A stretch of 64,000 nt of DNA from Thermopolyspora flexuosa (GCF_006716785.1 NZ_VFPQ01000001.1:186001-250000), one strand, 5' to 3'. Counted from the first letter of the stretch, positions 1-9,396 are shown. Made by a program: numbers and translations. Notes: a model not told the origin generated them from the sequence alone.

Positions 1-888
1 CCCGCCCCACCCGTGAGCGAGCTTCGCTCGCAGGTCGAGCGCGCGTGGGAACTGACCCACGAAAGCCGGTACACCGAGCTGGCCGACCTGCTGCGCGGCC
101 TGATCCCCGAATTGGAGGGCGCCGCCCGCTCGGCCGAGGCCGACCGTCGGCCCGAACTGTTCGAGCTGCTGGCCACCACGTACCAGACCTGCTCGGCATC
201 ATTGGCCAAGCTTGGCGAGCCGGAAGCAGCGTGGATCGCCGCCGACCGTGCCATCGCCGCGGCCGAACGTACGGGCAATCCGCTCCTGATGGCGGCCGGA
301 GCCTACCGCCTCGGCTTCGTCTTCCTCGGCGCCCGCCACTTCGACCAGGCCGAGGAGGTGGCCCGCACCGCCGCGGATGCCCTGTCGAATCTGGCCGACG
401 AGGGAAATCCTGAGGCGATGTCGCTATGGGGCGCCCTGACCTTGCAGCGCGCCATGGCCGCCGCCCACCTCAACCAGGCCGACCCCGCCTATCACCACCT
501 CGCCCGCGCCCGCGAAATGGCCGAACGACTCGGCGAAGGCCGCAACGACTTCAACACCGAATTCGGCCCGGCGAACGTCGCCCTGTACGAGGTCGCGGTG
601 GCCGTCGAACTCGGCGACGCCGGCCGCGCCATCCGAATCGGCACAACCGTGGACACCTCCGTTCTCTCCAGCGAACGCCGAGCCCGCCTCCACATCGACC
701 TCGCCCGCGCCCACGCCCAGCGCCGCCAGGTCGACGATGCCGTCGCCGCCCTGCGAACGGCCGAATCCATCACCCCAGAGCAGGTGCACAACCACCGAGT
801 CGTCCGTCGCCTCGTCGCCGACCTTCTCACCATGCAGAGTCCCCCGTCCGCGGAGTTGCGCGAGCTGGCCGAACGGGTTGGCGCGTAG
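1..888 (+). CDS. TPR-type regulator, C-terminal part (5' end outside the window)
   Basis: The reading frame is open to the first base, so the GTG at 13 is probably internal and the N-terminus lies upstream. The visible 290 or so residues are almost all alpha-helical with TPR-like Ala/Leu patterning (for example EAAWIAADRAIAAAERTGNP and DPAYHHLARAREMAERLG). This resembles the C-terminal half of actinobacterial XRE-family regulators, which carry an N-terminal HTH followed by TPRs. The HTH is not visible here, so its presence is inferred. The last TPR-like segment includes RRQVDDAVAALRTAESITPEQ. It may sense a peptide or partner protein, but no ligand can be named. Related proteins occur at 40238-43603. 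Confidence 0.7.
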   Translation, partial: PAPPVSELRSQVERAWELTHESRYTELADLLRGLIPELEGAARSAEADRRPELFELLATTYQTCSASLAKLGEPEAAWIAADRAIAAAERTGNPLLMAAGAYRLGFVFLGARHFDQAEEVARTAADALSNLADEGNPEAMSLWGALTLQRAMAAAHLNQADPAYHHLARAREMAERLGEGRNDFNTEFGPANVALYEVAVAVELGDAGRAIRIGTTVDTSVLSSERRARLHIDLARAHAQRRQVDDAVAALRTAESITPEQVHNHRVVRRLVADLLTMQSPPSAELRELAERVGA

Positions 889-1154
889 GAAGCGCAGCTC
901 GATATGGCCGTATCAGGGGCCACCGTTCCTGGTGGCGAAAGGCTCGGCACCCAATCACGACCGAGCTGGGCAACGCGACTTGATAAGCAACTGATTCAAC
1001 TGGTTGATCACGGCGAATCTGATGCATTTGGTAATAGAAATGATTCGTGTGTCGATGTTGCTTACAGGTCTCTGCTAAATGGATGGGAAGAGTTTCTTGC
1101 CTGTCCGTAGAGATCGCTGGCGCCGGATGGTTAGGGTATTGTTGCTGGTCGGTT

Positions 1155-1592
1155 ATGTTGTGGGTCCGCTACGTTGCTGGTGTGGCCCGGAGGAGGAAGA
1201 GTTTCTTAGAAAAATACTGGGGTTACGGCGTACTTGTGGCCATTATCCTCGGCTGGTGGTTTGCGGAGGACAAAGGCAAGATCGCCCCCTTGCTGATTGT
1301 GGGTAGCCTGCTGGCGATCTTTTATTTTCTCTTCAGAGTCCCCAGGACGTGCGGTGCCGAAGGTCGCGAGGGTCCGTGCCGAAACAACGCCCAAGGCCTT
1401 CTCTTCGGATGTAACCAGGTCCGCCAACACAAGCGGCAGAATTTCGCGAGACGGCTGGGTAGAGAGCGATGGCGCAGACTGAACAGAGGACTCTGGACCT
1501 CACCTAAGGATGCCGTGGCGACACTCTCATGTCTCGGTACGGTGGTCTCGGCCATAGCGGCAACAATGGCGGTCATTCTGGACCGAGGTTAG
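1155..1592 (+). CDS. Small hypothetical membrane protein
   Basis: I do not recognise a family with certainty. From the ATG at 1155 the product is 145 residues with hydrophobic segments around residues 23-34 and 41-56, then a Cys-rich patch (RTCGAEGREGPCRNNAQG) and a basic region, and a final hydrophobic stretch near the C-terminus. The frame extends upstream to 1047, but that extension (MCRCCLQVSAKWMG) looks non-coding. The Shine-Dalgarno signal is weak, so the start is uncertain. GC content is lower than in the flanking genes, suggesting acquisition. The cysteine patch could bind zinc; this is inference only. Confidence 0.45.
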   Translation: MLWVRYVAGVARRRKSFLEKYWGYGVLVAIILGWWFAEDKGKIAPLLIVGSLLAIFYFLFRVPRTCGAEGREGPCRNNAQGLLFGCNQVRQHKRQNFARRLGRERWRRLNRGLWTSPKDAVATLSCLGTVVSAIAATMAVILDRG

Positions 1593-1750
1593 ACCGCTGG
1601 CGTCCTTTCCGGCTAGAGGAAACTCCGGAAACTAAGCTCACCTTTCCCTGGCTAGTGGTGAGACTCGATGGTTATGCCTTTATCGGTGTCTCACAGTGGA
1701 CTGGGAATGGCGAAATACTTGGCGGTTCTCTCGCCTGCCGACACTGAGAT

Positions 1751-3409
1751 TCACTTGGTCTCGAGGTCGCGGTGGCGGAAGCCGTACAGGCCAAGGGCGA
1801 CCAAGGCGGCTGCGATGGCGGTCAGGGCCAGCAGCGGGGTCCAGGTGAGGTCCTCGACCGGGAGGCGGGGGATGTGGCTGAACGGGGACAGGCTCGTCAG
1901 CCAGGTGGGGAGCCGGAGGATCATGCCCAGGTAGCCGGTGACGGCGATGTAGCCGACATAGACCCAGGCCAGGGCGGTCGCCCGGGGGAGCCAGCCGACC
2001 AGGGCGACGGTGAGGCCCGCCGTGGTCCAGAGGGCCGGGATATAGGCGGCGGAGGCGGCCATGGTCTTGGCGAAGAGGTCGGGGTCGGACGTGGTGGGGG
2101 CGCCGGTGGCGGCGAGGGCCAGGCCGGAGAGGAGGAGCATCGCCGGGCCGCCGATCAGGGCCACGGCCAGGTGGCTTGCGAGCCAGCGGGTTCGGGACAG
2201 GGCGGTGGCGAGGACGGCTTCGGCTCGGCCGGAGGTCTCCTCGGCGCGGGGGCGCAGGGTGGTGAGCACCACGTGGATGGTCGCGACGATGGTGAAGACC
2301 GTCATGACCATGGCGATGAACGCGTCGGTCACCGTGGTGCCGCCGAGGTTGGCCAGCGCGTCCTGCAGCACCTGGATGTCGCGGAACATCTCCTCGATGT
2401 CGCCGAGGAACGGGCCGTACGACGCGCCGAGCAGGAGCATGCCGACGGCGAAGCCGATCAGCATGCCGCGGTGGAGGCGCAGTGCGAAGCCGATCAGGGT
2501 GGTGAGCAGGCGGGAGGCGGCCGGGCGGCCGCGCCGGGCGGCGCGCAGGCCGGCGCCGAGGTCGCGGCGCAGGCTGAGGGCGAAGCCGACGGCGGCCAGT
2601 ACCGCGGCCGTGGCCAGGTTGAGCAGCAGGGGCCACCAGCGGTTGTCGAGGTAGGGGAAGGTCTGCTGGGCCCAGCCGATCGGAGAGGCCCACGACAGGG
2701 CGCTGTCCGCCGAGTCGCCGGCCGCGCGGACCAGGTACGCCGCGCCGACGACCGCGATGCCCATGCCCGAGGCGCCCCGGGAGTGGGCGGTGATCTGGAC
2801 GGCCACCGCGGCGACTCCGGCGAACGTGATGCCGGCCGCCGCGTACGCCGCGCCGTACAGCAGCGAGCCCTCCCAGGTCATGCCCTCCAGGCCGAGTGCG
2901 CCCATGCCGAGCGCCAGGAGGATCCCGAGGGCGACGTTCACCGCGACGGCCAGGATCAGCGCGGCGGCGAGCTGGGCGTGGCGGCCCACGGCGGCCGCGC
3001 GGATGAGCTCGGCGCGGCCGGTCTCCTCCTCGGTCCGGGTGTGCCGGGTCACCAGGAGGACGCTCATGATCCCGACGAAGACCACCACGAAGCCGAGCAG
3101 CTGGTGGCTCACGATCGAGCCGTAGTGGTAGTCGGTCAGGTAGTGCGCGGGGCCGGTGAACGCCAGCCCGGCGGGGGTGTTCATCGTGGCGGCCGTGGTC
3201 TGGCGGGCGGCGGCGGTGGGGTAGATGTCGCCGAAGGCGGCCGCGGTCCACACGCTTCCGAGGGCGAGGGCGGCGAGCCAGACCGGGATGCGGACGCGGT
3301 CGCGGCGGAGGGCGAAGCGCAGCAGGCGGCCCGTTCCGGCCAGGGCGTTTCCGGTTGCCGAGCCTGCCGTACGGCCGATGGCGGGGGTGGCGGTGGCCGT
3401 CAATCTCAT
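1751..3409 (-). CDS. ABC exporter permease (ABC-2 type, fused two-half form)
   Basis: A 552-residue polytopic protein with about twelve hydrophobic segments, arranged as two similar halves, as in actinobacterial exporters annotated as polyketide-antibiotic transport permeases. Each half has the first-loop motif near RHTRTEEETGRAELIRA (around residue 125) or LRPRAEETSGRAEAVLA (around residue 390). Repetition of the TRAEE-TGRAE signature shows the duplication. The ATG at 3409 overlaps the TGA of the upstream ATPase gene by one base (TGATG), so translation is probably coupled. With the ATPase it would form a complete exporter. The substrate is unknown; the adjacent TetR gene suggests drug- or lipid-inducible efflux. 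Confidence 0.9.
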   Translation of the reverse strand: MRLTATATPAIGRTAGSATGNALAGTGRLLRFALRRDRVRIPVWLAALALGSVWTAAAFGDIYPTAAARQTTAATMNTPAGLAFTGPAHYLTDYHYGSIVSHQLLGFVVVFVGIMSVLLVTRHTRTEEETGRAELIRAAAVGRHAQLAAALILAVAVNVALGILLALGMGALGLEGMTWEGSLLYGAAYAAAGITFAGVAAVAVQITAHSRGASGMGIAVVGAAYLVRAAGDSADSALSWASPIGWAQQTFPYLDNRWWPLLLNLATAAVLAAVGFALSLRRDLGAGLRAARRGRPAASRLLTTLIGFALRLHRGMLIGFAVGMLLLGASYGPFLGDIEEMFRDIQVLQDALANLGGTTVTDAFIAMVMTVFTIVATIHVVLTTLRPRAEETSGRAEAVLATALSRTRWLASHLAVALIGGPAMLLLSGLALAATGAPTTSDPDLFAKTMAASAAYIPALWTTAGLTVALVGWLPRATALAWVYVGYIAVTGYLGMILRLPTWLTSLSPFSHIPRLPVEDLTWTPLLALTAIAAALVALGLYGFRHRDLETK

Positions 3410-4329
3410 CACCTTCTCGCGGGGGTGCCGCCGGTCTCGGTGGCGAGGTCGTCGCCGTAGTGCCGGAGCATGAGCTCCTCGAGCGTGGGCGGGTGGCTGG
3501 TGAGCGCGCGGATGCCGAAGCCGACCAGGTGCCTGATCGCGCCGTCGAGGTGGGCGCCGTCGACCGCGAACCGTACCCGGGTGCCGTCCACCTCGGCGTC
3601 GTATACGCCGGGCAGCCGGTCGAGGCCGGTGACCGGGGTGGCGGTGTCGGCCTCGACGGTGGTGCGGGTGAGGTGCCGCATCTCGGCGAGCGTGCCGGAC
3701 TGCACGATCCTGCCCAGGCGGATGATGCTGATCCGGTCGGCGAGCTTCTCGACCTGGGCGAGGATGTGGCTGGACAGCAGGACGGTACGGCCGGCCGCCT
3801 TGACCTCGCGGATCACGTCCTGGAACACGACCTCCATCAGCGGGTCGAGGCCGGCGGTCGGCTCGTCGAGCAGCAACAGCTCGGCGTCGGAGGCGAGCGC
3901 GGCCACGATGGCGACCTTCTGGCGGTTGCCCTTGGAGTACGTGCGGCCCTTCTTCGACGGGTCGAGGTCGAAGCGTTCGATCAGCTCGTCGCGGCGCCGC
4001 CGGTTCAGCCCGCCGCGCAGGCTGCCGAGCAGGTCGATGGCCTCGCCGCCGGTGAGGTTGGGCCACAGCTCGACGTCGCCCGGCACGTACGCCATGCGCC
4101 GGTGCAGGGCCACCGCGTCGGCCCACGGATCGCCGCCGAGCACGGTGACCGAGCCCGCGTCGGCCCGCAGGATGCCGAGCAGGATCCGGATGGTGGTGGA
4201 TTTCCCGGCGCCGTTCGGCCCGAGGAAGCCGTGGACCTCGCCCGGGTTCACGGTGAGGTCGAGGCCGTCGAGGGCCCGTGTCGCCCCGAAGGTCTTGACG
4301 AGTCCGGAGGTGGCGATGGCAGCGGTCAT
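3409..4329 (-). CDS. ABC exporter ATP-binding protein
   Basis: A 306-residue nucleotide-binding subunit. Visible motifs are Walker [10 protein letters not shown] (residues 37-45), a signature loop in the variant form YSKGNRQK (about 133-140), Walker B with D-loop [12 protein letters not shown] and the H-loop region LLSSHIL. The C-terminal 80 residues form the accessory region common in drug/antibiotic resistance ABC ATPases. The start at 4329 overlaps the stop of the TetR gene (ATGA, four bases) and its own stop overlaps the permease start, so the three genes form one tightly coupled operon transcribed leftward. It energises export by the permease at 1751-3409. Confidence 0.93.
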   Translation of the reverse strand: MTAAIATSGLVKTFGATRALDGLDLTVNPGEVHGFLGPNGAGKSTTIRILLGILRADAGSVTVLGGDPWADAVALHRRMAYVPGDVELWPNLTGGEAIDLLGSLRGGLNRRRRDELIERFDLDPSKKGRTYSKGNRQKVAIVAALASDAELLLLDEPTAGLDPLMEVVFQDVIREVKAAGRTVLLSSHILAQVEKLADRISIIRLGRIVQSGTLAEMRHLTRTTVEADTATPVTGLDRLPGVYDAEVDGTRVRFAVDGAHLDGAIRHLVGFGIRALTSHPPTLEELMLRHYGDDLATETGGTPARR

Positions 4330-5045
4330 GTCGTGTCCCGGTCCGTGCTTTCGCTCTGCTCGGTGGTGGCCTGCCGTTCGGCGGCCTTCATGGCGTCCCG
4401 CCAGTTGTCGTAGATCTCCTCGTTGATGACGCCCTTGGCGAGGATCTCGGCGTTGATCCGCATCCACTTGACCAGCGAGCGGGGGTCGCCCTCGACGAGG
4501 TCGATCCCCAGCAGCCGCTTGACGTGTTCGTGCAGGACGAGCGTGCCCAGTTGCCACAGGCACAGCAGGGCCGCCGATTCCCGGAGGTTCTCGGTCGGCT
4601 TGAGGAGCCCGTTCGCGATCCCGTCGGTCAGGTAGGACAGCGAGTCCTCGACCATCTCGTCGATCAGTTCGGCCACGTGCGGAGAACCGTCGGCGATCGT
4701 CCTGGCGAGGTACTTGAGGATCGGCGTGTCGCCGTACGCGTCCCGGATCGCCTGGAGGGGGTCGAGGTTCCTGCCCTCCGACATCGCCCTGCTCTTCTGT
4801 TCCCTGATCAGGGAGGCGATGTGTTCGTCGCAGGCGGCCTTGAGCCCTTCCTTCGAGCCGAAGTGGTGGATGACGAGCGGTGGCGACACGCCCGCGTCGG
4901 CGGCGATGTCTTTCAGGTTGGTGGCCGCCACGCCGTGGGTGGCGAAGCGCTCGATCGCGGCGTCCCGGATGCGCGCCCGCGCGGTGCGGTCGGGATCGTC
5001 GGTTCGCCTGCGCCGGGGCGGGCCGTTCGTGCTCATGCTCGCCAT
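4326..5045 (-). CDS. TetR-family repressor of the ABC exporter operon
   Basis: A 239-residue protein with an N-terminal TetR HTH at about residues 25-70 ([20 protein letters not shown], then [20 protein letters not shown]). The ligand-binding C-terminal half is diverged, as usual. It is the first gene of the operon and overlaps the ATPase gene, so it probably represses its own operon and is released by the exporter substrate. A second in-frame ATG at 5036 is possible. Inverted TGAAC-type repeats and an AT-rich -10-like block lie directly upstream (5052-5090). Confidence 0.92.
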   Translation of the reverse strand: MASMSTNGPPRRRRTDDPDRTARARIRDAAIERFATHGVAATNLKDIAADAGVSPPLVIHHFGSKEGLKAACDEHIASLIREQKSRAMSEGRNLDPLQAIRDAYGDTPILKYLARTIADGSPHVAELIDEMVEDSLSYLTDGIANGLLKPTENLRESAALLCLWQLGTLVLHEHVKRLLGIDLVEGDPRSLVKWMRINAEILAKGVINEEIYDNWRDAMKAAERQATTEQSESTDRDTT

Positions 5046-5051
5046 CCGCCT

Positions 5052-5090
5052 GAACTCTGGTCAGTTCCCTGAATCGAGTTCAAATTAAAT
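5052..5090 (-). promoter_or_regulatory. Probable TetR operator and promoter
   Basis: Two imperfect dyads lie just upstream of the TetR gene: GAACT-6 nt-AGTTC at 5052-5067 and TGAA-5 nt-TTCA at 5070-5082. A -10-like TTTAAT (minus strand) is at about 5084-5089, and a further GTTCAG half-site is at 5094-5099. The dyads sit between the -10 and the start codon, consistent with autorepression. The operator role is inferred. Confidence 0.5.
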
Positions 5091-5099
5091 CGCGTTCAG

Positions 5100-5548
5100 T
5101 CCGCTGTCAACGGTTCAGCCGTCCCCGGTCGCCGCCCGGTACGGCGTGCCGCGCGCGACGGCCAGGCGCGCGTGCAGCCCCGCCAGGCCCGCCAAGGAGT
5201 CGACCTCGCGCTTTTCGTATTTGTCCGGCGTGCCGTCACGGCCGTACCCGTTTCGCCGCCACGTCAGGACAAGGTCAAAGACAGGGAAGGCGATCGTCGG
5301 AGATTGGTCAACGAACACTCGGCGTGTCGGCTCGCATACGGAGCGACAAGCCGGTGGGCTTGGAGGCGGCCGACGCAGCCCCGCTGCCGAGGCACGAAGG
5401 CATACCGCTGTCCTGTTGACCAGAGACGTCCGCGGTGATCCAGGCACCGTCGGGCCGGCCGTACCCGGTCCGCCCGGGAACGGCCCCGGTACGGCACGGC
5501 CGTACCCGCGATGCCTGCGTCACGGGACGTGGCGAGGGGGAGACATCC
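5100..5548. other. Intergenic region without a supported gene
   Basis: No reading frame here has convincing coding character. The region holds the upstream part of the secreted-protein gene at 5549 and, at 5486-5508, a copy of the recurring intergenic palindrome GGTACGGCACGGCCGTACC (perfect 7-bp arms). Confidence 0.5.
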
Positions 5549-6610
5549 ATGACCTTAAGACCGGTCGCCACCGCGTTACTGGCCGTGGCGCTGGCAATGA
5601 CCGGCGTCCAGCCGGCGAGCGCCCACGAGCCGGGCACGCCCAACGTCGCCCCGCGGTCCGTCCAGGCGAAGCAGTGGACCAAGCTGGCGGGCACGTTGGC
5701 CCGGGTCAACGATGGGGCGGGCGCGCTCCGCCTGGCCTCGTACTCGCTGGTCTCCGGCGCCGGTCAGAGACTCGAGGCGTACCTGCGCGAGGGCGACAGG
5801 TTCGTCAGGACGCCGTACCGCGAGGCGGTGGTGTCGCCCGGGCAGCGCTGGGTGGCCGCGATCCGGGGCCACCGGGTGGGGGAGGCCGTCCGGTCGCTCG
5901 ACCTGATCGACCGGCGCACCGGCGTGACGCACACCATCACCATGCCCGCGCCGGTCACGTCCCCCGAATGGTCGCCGGACGGGCGCAGGCTCCTGCTCAC
6001 CGCGTACCAGCCGCGCCGTGGCAGCGGCCTGGCCGTGATCGGCTTCGTCGTCATGGACGTGGCCGACCGCGAACCCCGGCTGGTCCGGACCGGGCCGCGC
6101 AGCGTCGTCCACGACCGGGAGGCCGGGCGTGAGTACCGCTTCTTCTTCGCCGGCCGGCCCGATCGGGTGCTCCGCACGCACGGCGAGGGAGAGGGGACCA
6201 CGACCGGGTCCCTGATCGCCGTCTACGACCTCCGCGGCAGGCCGGCCGGGCGGTACGCGGGGGTCGGCGTGCCGGACGGGTGGTCGGCCGCGCCGCTCTT
6301 CTCGCCGTCCCGGCGGTTGTTCGCCACGGTGGCCCGCCACGACCGCGGCGCCAGGGCCGAGATCCGCATCGTCAACGCGTCGACCGGCAGGGTGCTCAGC
6401 CGGATCGGCGACAGGGACATCCGTGCCTTCGCCGGCTGGTACGACGACGAGCACATCATCGTGAAGCGGGAACGCGGCCGTACCGCGCTCTACCAGCGCG
6501 TCGACCTGTCCGGCCGGGCCGACCTGGACCTGATCAGGGAGAGGCTCGTCCTCACCGGTGGCGAACTCAAGCCGCGCCTGGACCGGGTGTACTTCGTGCG
6601 CCGGGGCTAG
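5549..6610 (+). CDS. Secreted beta-propeller-like protein
   Basis: The ATG at 5549 is preceded by a purine-rich ribosome site (GAGGGGGAGAC) and begins a Sec signal peptide (hydrophobic core VATALLAVALAMTGV, likely cleavage after PASA near residue 26). The mature part is about 327 residues of repeating beta-strand segments. It has TolB/WD-like phrases such as SPEWSPDGRRLLLTAY and APLFSPSRRLFATVA, each followed by turns like VYDLRGRPAGRY. This suggests a 5-7 bladed propeller located outside the membrane. No catalytic residues can be assigned; it may bind a partner. It is followed by a strong hairpin terminator. The in-frame extension upstream (to 5435) lacks a ribosome site and would bury the signal peptide. 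Confidence 0.75.
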   Translation: MTLRPVATALLAVALAMTGVQPASAHEPGTPNVAPRSVQAKQWTKLAGTLARVNDGAGALRLASYSLVSGAGQRLEAYLREGDRFVRTPYREAVVSPGQRWVAAIRGHRVGEAVRSLDLIDRRTGVTHTITMPAPVTSPEWSPDGRRLLLTAYQPRRGSGLAVIGFVVMDVADREPRLVRTGPRSVVHDREAGREYRFFFAGRPDRVLRTHGEGEGTTTGSLIAVYDLRGRPAGRYAGVGVPDGWSAAPLFSPSRRLFATVARHDRGARAEIRIVNASTGRVLSRIGDRDIRAFAGWYDDEHIIVKRERGRTALYQRVDLSGRADLDLIRERLVLTGGELKPRLDRVYFVRRG

Positions 6611-6629
6611 CGGCGTACATGCACGTCAC

Positions 6630-6666
6630 ATCGGCCTCGCACCGCCTTCCTCGGTGCGGGGCCGAT
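6630..6666 (+). terminator. Strong hairpin terminator
   Basis: A 15-bp stem (ATCGGCCTCGCACCG against CGGTGCGGGGCCGAT, with one T-G pair) encloses a 7-nt loop, 20 nt after the stop of the secreted-protein gene. There is no long T-run, as is common in actinomycetes. Confidence 0.75.
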
Positions 6667-6780
6667 CGCGCGTTTTCCGCCGTTGACCGCGTACGGCTGG
6701 GCGGCCGCGGCCGAGCCGTACGGGTCGCCCTGCCAAAGGCGGGATGGTGGGCCGGAGCCCCGGGGCGCGGCGCCGGCGCG

Positions 6781-7317
6781 CTATGAATCCGGGCGTTCCC
6801 CGGCCGGTGGCGTCGAGCCTGTCGTACGGTCGCCGCTGTAGTGGGCGATGAGCGGCAGGAACAGGTCATCCACGACGGCGGTGATCCGCTCGTCCGGGAC
6901 GGTGTCGAAGGTCATGAGCATGTCGTGCCGCAGCAGGTCGAACGGCATGTCGAGCACGTGCCGCGGGACGCGGTCGAGGTCGAGTTCGCCGCGCTCGGCC
7001 GCCCGGTCGTAGACGCGCCGCGACGAGGGACGTCTGCCGCCGAGGGCGAGCTCGCGCAGCTCGGCGGGGCTCGTCCGCACCTCGGCGAACAGCACCCCGA
7101 GCTGGGTCCCGATCATGGCGGCCAGCTCGCCCCGCCTGCGGGTCATCGCGCGCAGCAGCGCGATGAGGTCGCCGCGCAGGCTGCCGGTGTCCGGGATGGG
7201 GAGCGGGTTGGTCTCGATGTGGTGCCGGATGGCCGCGACGGCGAGGTCGGCCTTGCCCGGCCAGCGGCGGTAGAGCACCGCGCGGCCGGTGCCCGCGCGC
7301 ACGGCCACGCGTTCCAT
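6781..7317 (-). pseudogene. TetR-family regulator lacking the start of its HTH
   Basis: The 178-residue frame begins at MERVAVRAGTGRAVLYRRWP, which corresponds to the recognition-helix half of a TetR HTH of the type usually found beside MFS exporters. The first 25-30 residues of the HTH are missing upstream. In their place on the opposite strand lies the C-terminal tail of an MFS transporter (7320-7487). The remaining C-terminal TetR domain looks intact (VVDDLFLPLIAHYSGDRTTG). Without the first helix it should not bind DNA normally. Either this is a deletion scar or a start far upstream was lost by frameshift. Confidence 0.6.
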
Positions 7318-7319
7318 GG

Positions 7320-7487
7320 TCAGCCCGCCCCGATCTCGCGACGGCCTTCCGGGGTACCTTCTGGTGGGCCACCGGCTTCACCGTTCTCGCCGCCCTGCTC
7401 GCCCTCACCCTCCCCGGCAGGGGCGAGGCCGCGGGGGAGCCCGTCACAGGTCCTTCCGCGGACGTCCGCGTCGGCGCGGCCACCTGA
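7320..7487 (+). pseudogene. C-terminal remnant of an MFS (DHA2-type) exporter
   Basis: Read on the plus strand in the frame ending at the TGA 7485-7487, about 55 residues are open. They include ATAFRGTFWWATGFTVLAAL followed by LALTLPGRG, the last transmembrane helix and tail typical of EmrB/QacA-type drug exporters. No upstream part of the transporter exists in this window, because the frame runs into the opposite-strand TetR fragment. An MFS exporter next to a TetR gene is a standard pairing, so the two fragments probably remain from one deleted efflux locus. Confidence 0.55.
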
Positions 7488-7547
7488 TCCGGCGTGGGCA
7501 GCCGGCGCCCGGCATGCGGGTACGGCCCGCCGCCCTGACCTGGCCCG

Positions 7548-8429
7548 TCACAGGTTCTCCCGCGCGTGGCGGCCCCAGTCCGGGGTGGTGCCGTCGACGT
7601 CGGTGAACCCGTACCGCTTGGCGAGATCCCAGCTCGTGGTAGCGGTGCCGGTGAGGCTCATCCGGTCCGGGTCGGCCGCGAGGTGGGCGATCCCGCGCCC
7701 GATGTAGCGGGGCGTCTCTGACGCGGCGAAGTGCGGATCCTTGGCGATCGCGTCCCGCCAGGTGTCCGCGGTCACGCCGAAGTGGTCGAGCACGGCCTCG
7801 GACCGCAGGAACCCGGGCGTCACGGCCACCGCCGCCGCGCCGTACGGCCTGAGCTCCTCGGCCTGGGCCCGGGCGAGCCGGATCACCGACGCCTTGACCA
7901 GGTCGTAGAACAGCGAGCCGCGGTAGCCGTCCCCGACCCCGTCGGTGACCTCGACGACCAGCCCGCCGGGCGCGCGGGTCAGCAGCGGGGCCGCGTACCA
8001 GGCGGTGATGATGTGCGTGTCGATCGCGTTGCGCAGCATCCGCAGCCCGTTGCCGAGGTCGTGCTTCCAGAACGGCACGCCCCACTCGGTCAGCGGGTCG
8101 CCGCCCCAGATGTCGTTGACGAGCACGTCGAGCCGGCCGTACTCGTGGTCGATCCGCTCGACGAGCGCCCGCACCTGGCCCGGCTCGTTGTGGTCGACCC
8201 GTACGGCGATGCCGGTCCCGCCGGCCTCGGCGATGAGCCGTGCCGTCTCCTCGATGGTCTCCGGCCGCCGCATCGGCGACGGCGAGTCCGCGGTGGTCCT
8301 GCCGGTCACGTAGACGACCGCACCGGCGGCCCCCAGCTCGACGGCGATCCCGCGTCCGGCGCCCCGGGTAGCACCGGCGACCAGCGCGACCCGCCCGGTG
8401 AGGTCGATGGCGGTGGTGGCAGAGGTCAT
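7548..8429 (-). CDS. SDR-family oxidoreductase
   Basis: A 293-residue short-chain dehydrogenase/reductase. The Rossmann glycine motif is GATRGAGRG (residues 19-27), the cofactor segment VTGRTT follows strand 2 (basic residue consistent with NADPH), and the catalytic pair is Y175-x3-K179 (YDLVK). The expected catalytic serine is replaced by a Thr-containing segment (VEVTDG, about 160-164), and the usual NNAG motif is VNDIWGG. It diverges from the TetR gene at 8485 across a 55-bp region containing a palindrome, so it is the likely target of that repressor. Substrate unknown. Confidence 0.85.
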   Translation of the reverse strand: MTSATTAIDLTGRVALVAGATRGAGRGIAVELGAAGAVVYVTGRTTADSPSPMRRPETIEETARLIAEAGGTGIAVRVDHNEPGQVRALVERIDHEYGRLDVLVNDIWGGDPLTEWGVPFWKHDLGNGLRMLRNAIDTHIITAWYAAPLLTRAPGGLVVEVTDGVGDGYRGSLFYDLVKASVIRLARAQAEELRPYGAAAVAVTPGFLRSEAVLDHFGVTADTWRDAIAKDPHFAASETPRYIGRGIAHLAADPDRMSLTGTATTSWDLAKRYGFTDVDGTTPDWGRHARENL

Positions 8430-8442
8430 GCCGCCGAACTTA

Positions 8443-8462
8443 CTTTATGTCCATTAATAAAG
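8443..8462. promoter_or_regulatory. Palindromic operator between SDR and TetR genes
   Basis: A perfect inverted repeat, CTTTAT-8 nt-ATAAAG, lies in an AT-rich patch between the two divergent starts (8429 and 8485). It is well placed to control both promoters. Binding by the TetR protein at 8485 is inferred. Confidence 0.6.
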
Positions 8463-8484
8463 CAATTCGGTCTAAGATGGCCCC

Positions 8485-9093
8485 ATGCCCGGTCGCCCCC
8501 GCTCCGTGAGCGACGAGGCCATCTTCGAGGCCGTCACCGCCGTGATCTCCGACGTGGGCCCGAAGGGCCTCACCCTGGCCGCGGTCGCCAAACGCGTCGG
8601 CCTCACGGCCTCCGCCCTGACTCAGCGCTTCGGCTCCAAGCACGGCCTACTCGTGGCCTTCGCCACCCGCGAGGCGGCCAACGTCGCCGGCATCTTCGCC
8701 AAGGCCAGGGCCACCCACCTCGACCCCCTGACCGCCCTCATCACCACCCTGTCCACCCTCCCGACCGGCATCACCACCCCCGAAAGCCTGGCCAACAACC
8801 TCGCCTTCCTCCAGCTCGACCTCACCGACCCCGAACTCCGCCCCCACGCCGTAACCCAAAGCCGGGCCCTCCGTGCCGAGATCACCACCCTCCTCACCGA
8901 GGCCATCGAGTACGGCCTGCTGGCCCCAACCACCTCCCCGGAAACCCTGGCCGCCGACCTGTATGCCACCTACTGCGGCGCCATGCTCACCTGGGCCATC
9001 GACGGCACCGGCCCCCTGCCCGACTGGCTGACCCAGCACCTCGAGCGCACCCTCGCCCCCTACCTCACGCAGTCGACGGACGCCACCCGTTGA
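8485..9093 (+). CDS. TetR-family regulator
   Basis: A 202-residue repressor. The HTH covers about residues 12-55 (DEAIFEAVTAVISDVGPKGL, then AAVAKRVGLTASALTQRFGS). The C-terminal half is helical with WAIDGTGPLPDWLTQHLERT near the end. It is transcribed divergently from the SDR gene, so it probably senses the SDR substrate or product and represses both. The stop lies inside a hairpin (9073-9108). Confidence 0.92.
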   Translation: MPGRPRSVSDEAIFEAVTAVISDVGPKGLTLAAVAKRVGLTASALTQRFGSKHGLLVAFATREAANVAGIFAKARATHLDPLTALITTLSTLPTGITTPESLANNLAFLQLDLTDPELRPHAVTQSRALRAEITTLLTEAIEYGLLAPTTSPETLAADLYATYCGAMLTWAIDGTGPLPDWLTQHLERTLAPYLTQSTDATR

Positions 9094-9108
9094 GTGGCCG
9101 TCCGTCGA
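9073..9108 (+). terminator. Hairpin terminator overlapping the TetR stop codon
   Basis: The arms TCGACGGACGCCAC and GTGGCCGTCCGTCGA pair over about 14 bp with one bulge. The TGA at 9091-9093 is in the loop region. Confidence 0.6.
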
Positions 9109-9396
9109 GTCTTGGGTGCCTTCAGGAGTCCTCGAGGGTGCCGGTGGCAGGGTGAAGACGACAGCAGCGGGCGAGACCCGGCGAGACGCGATCGACCGCC
9201 GAGCGGATACCCCGCATCAGACGGCGAACTGCAACGCGCGACCTCACAGCAGTGATACGGGCCGTGGCCCGGCAAGTGGCCCGAGGCGCGAACGACACAA
9301 AGGCCGACCGCAGTAGCCCGTGGCGTGGATCAGCCGCGAAGCTCAGCCGCCCGCCCAACGGAAGGAACCGCCGGAAAGCGGTAGTGGACAGTTCGC

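Noticed and set aside
1751-4126. A single 791-codon gene covering permease plus upstream sequence
   Set aside because: The upstream 239 codons are a shadow of the ATPase gene; the TGATG overlap at 3407-3411 marks the true start.
7444-7487. Missing N-terminus of the truncated TetR gene (minus-strand RRRGRPRKDL)
   Set aside because: The phrase resembles TetR N-termini but ends at once in a stop, lies 130 bp from the TetR frame and overlaps the better supported MFS tail. It also resembles the end of the neighbouring SDR gene.
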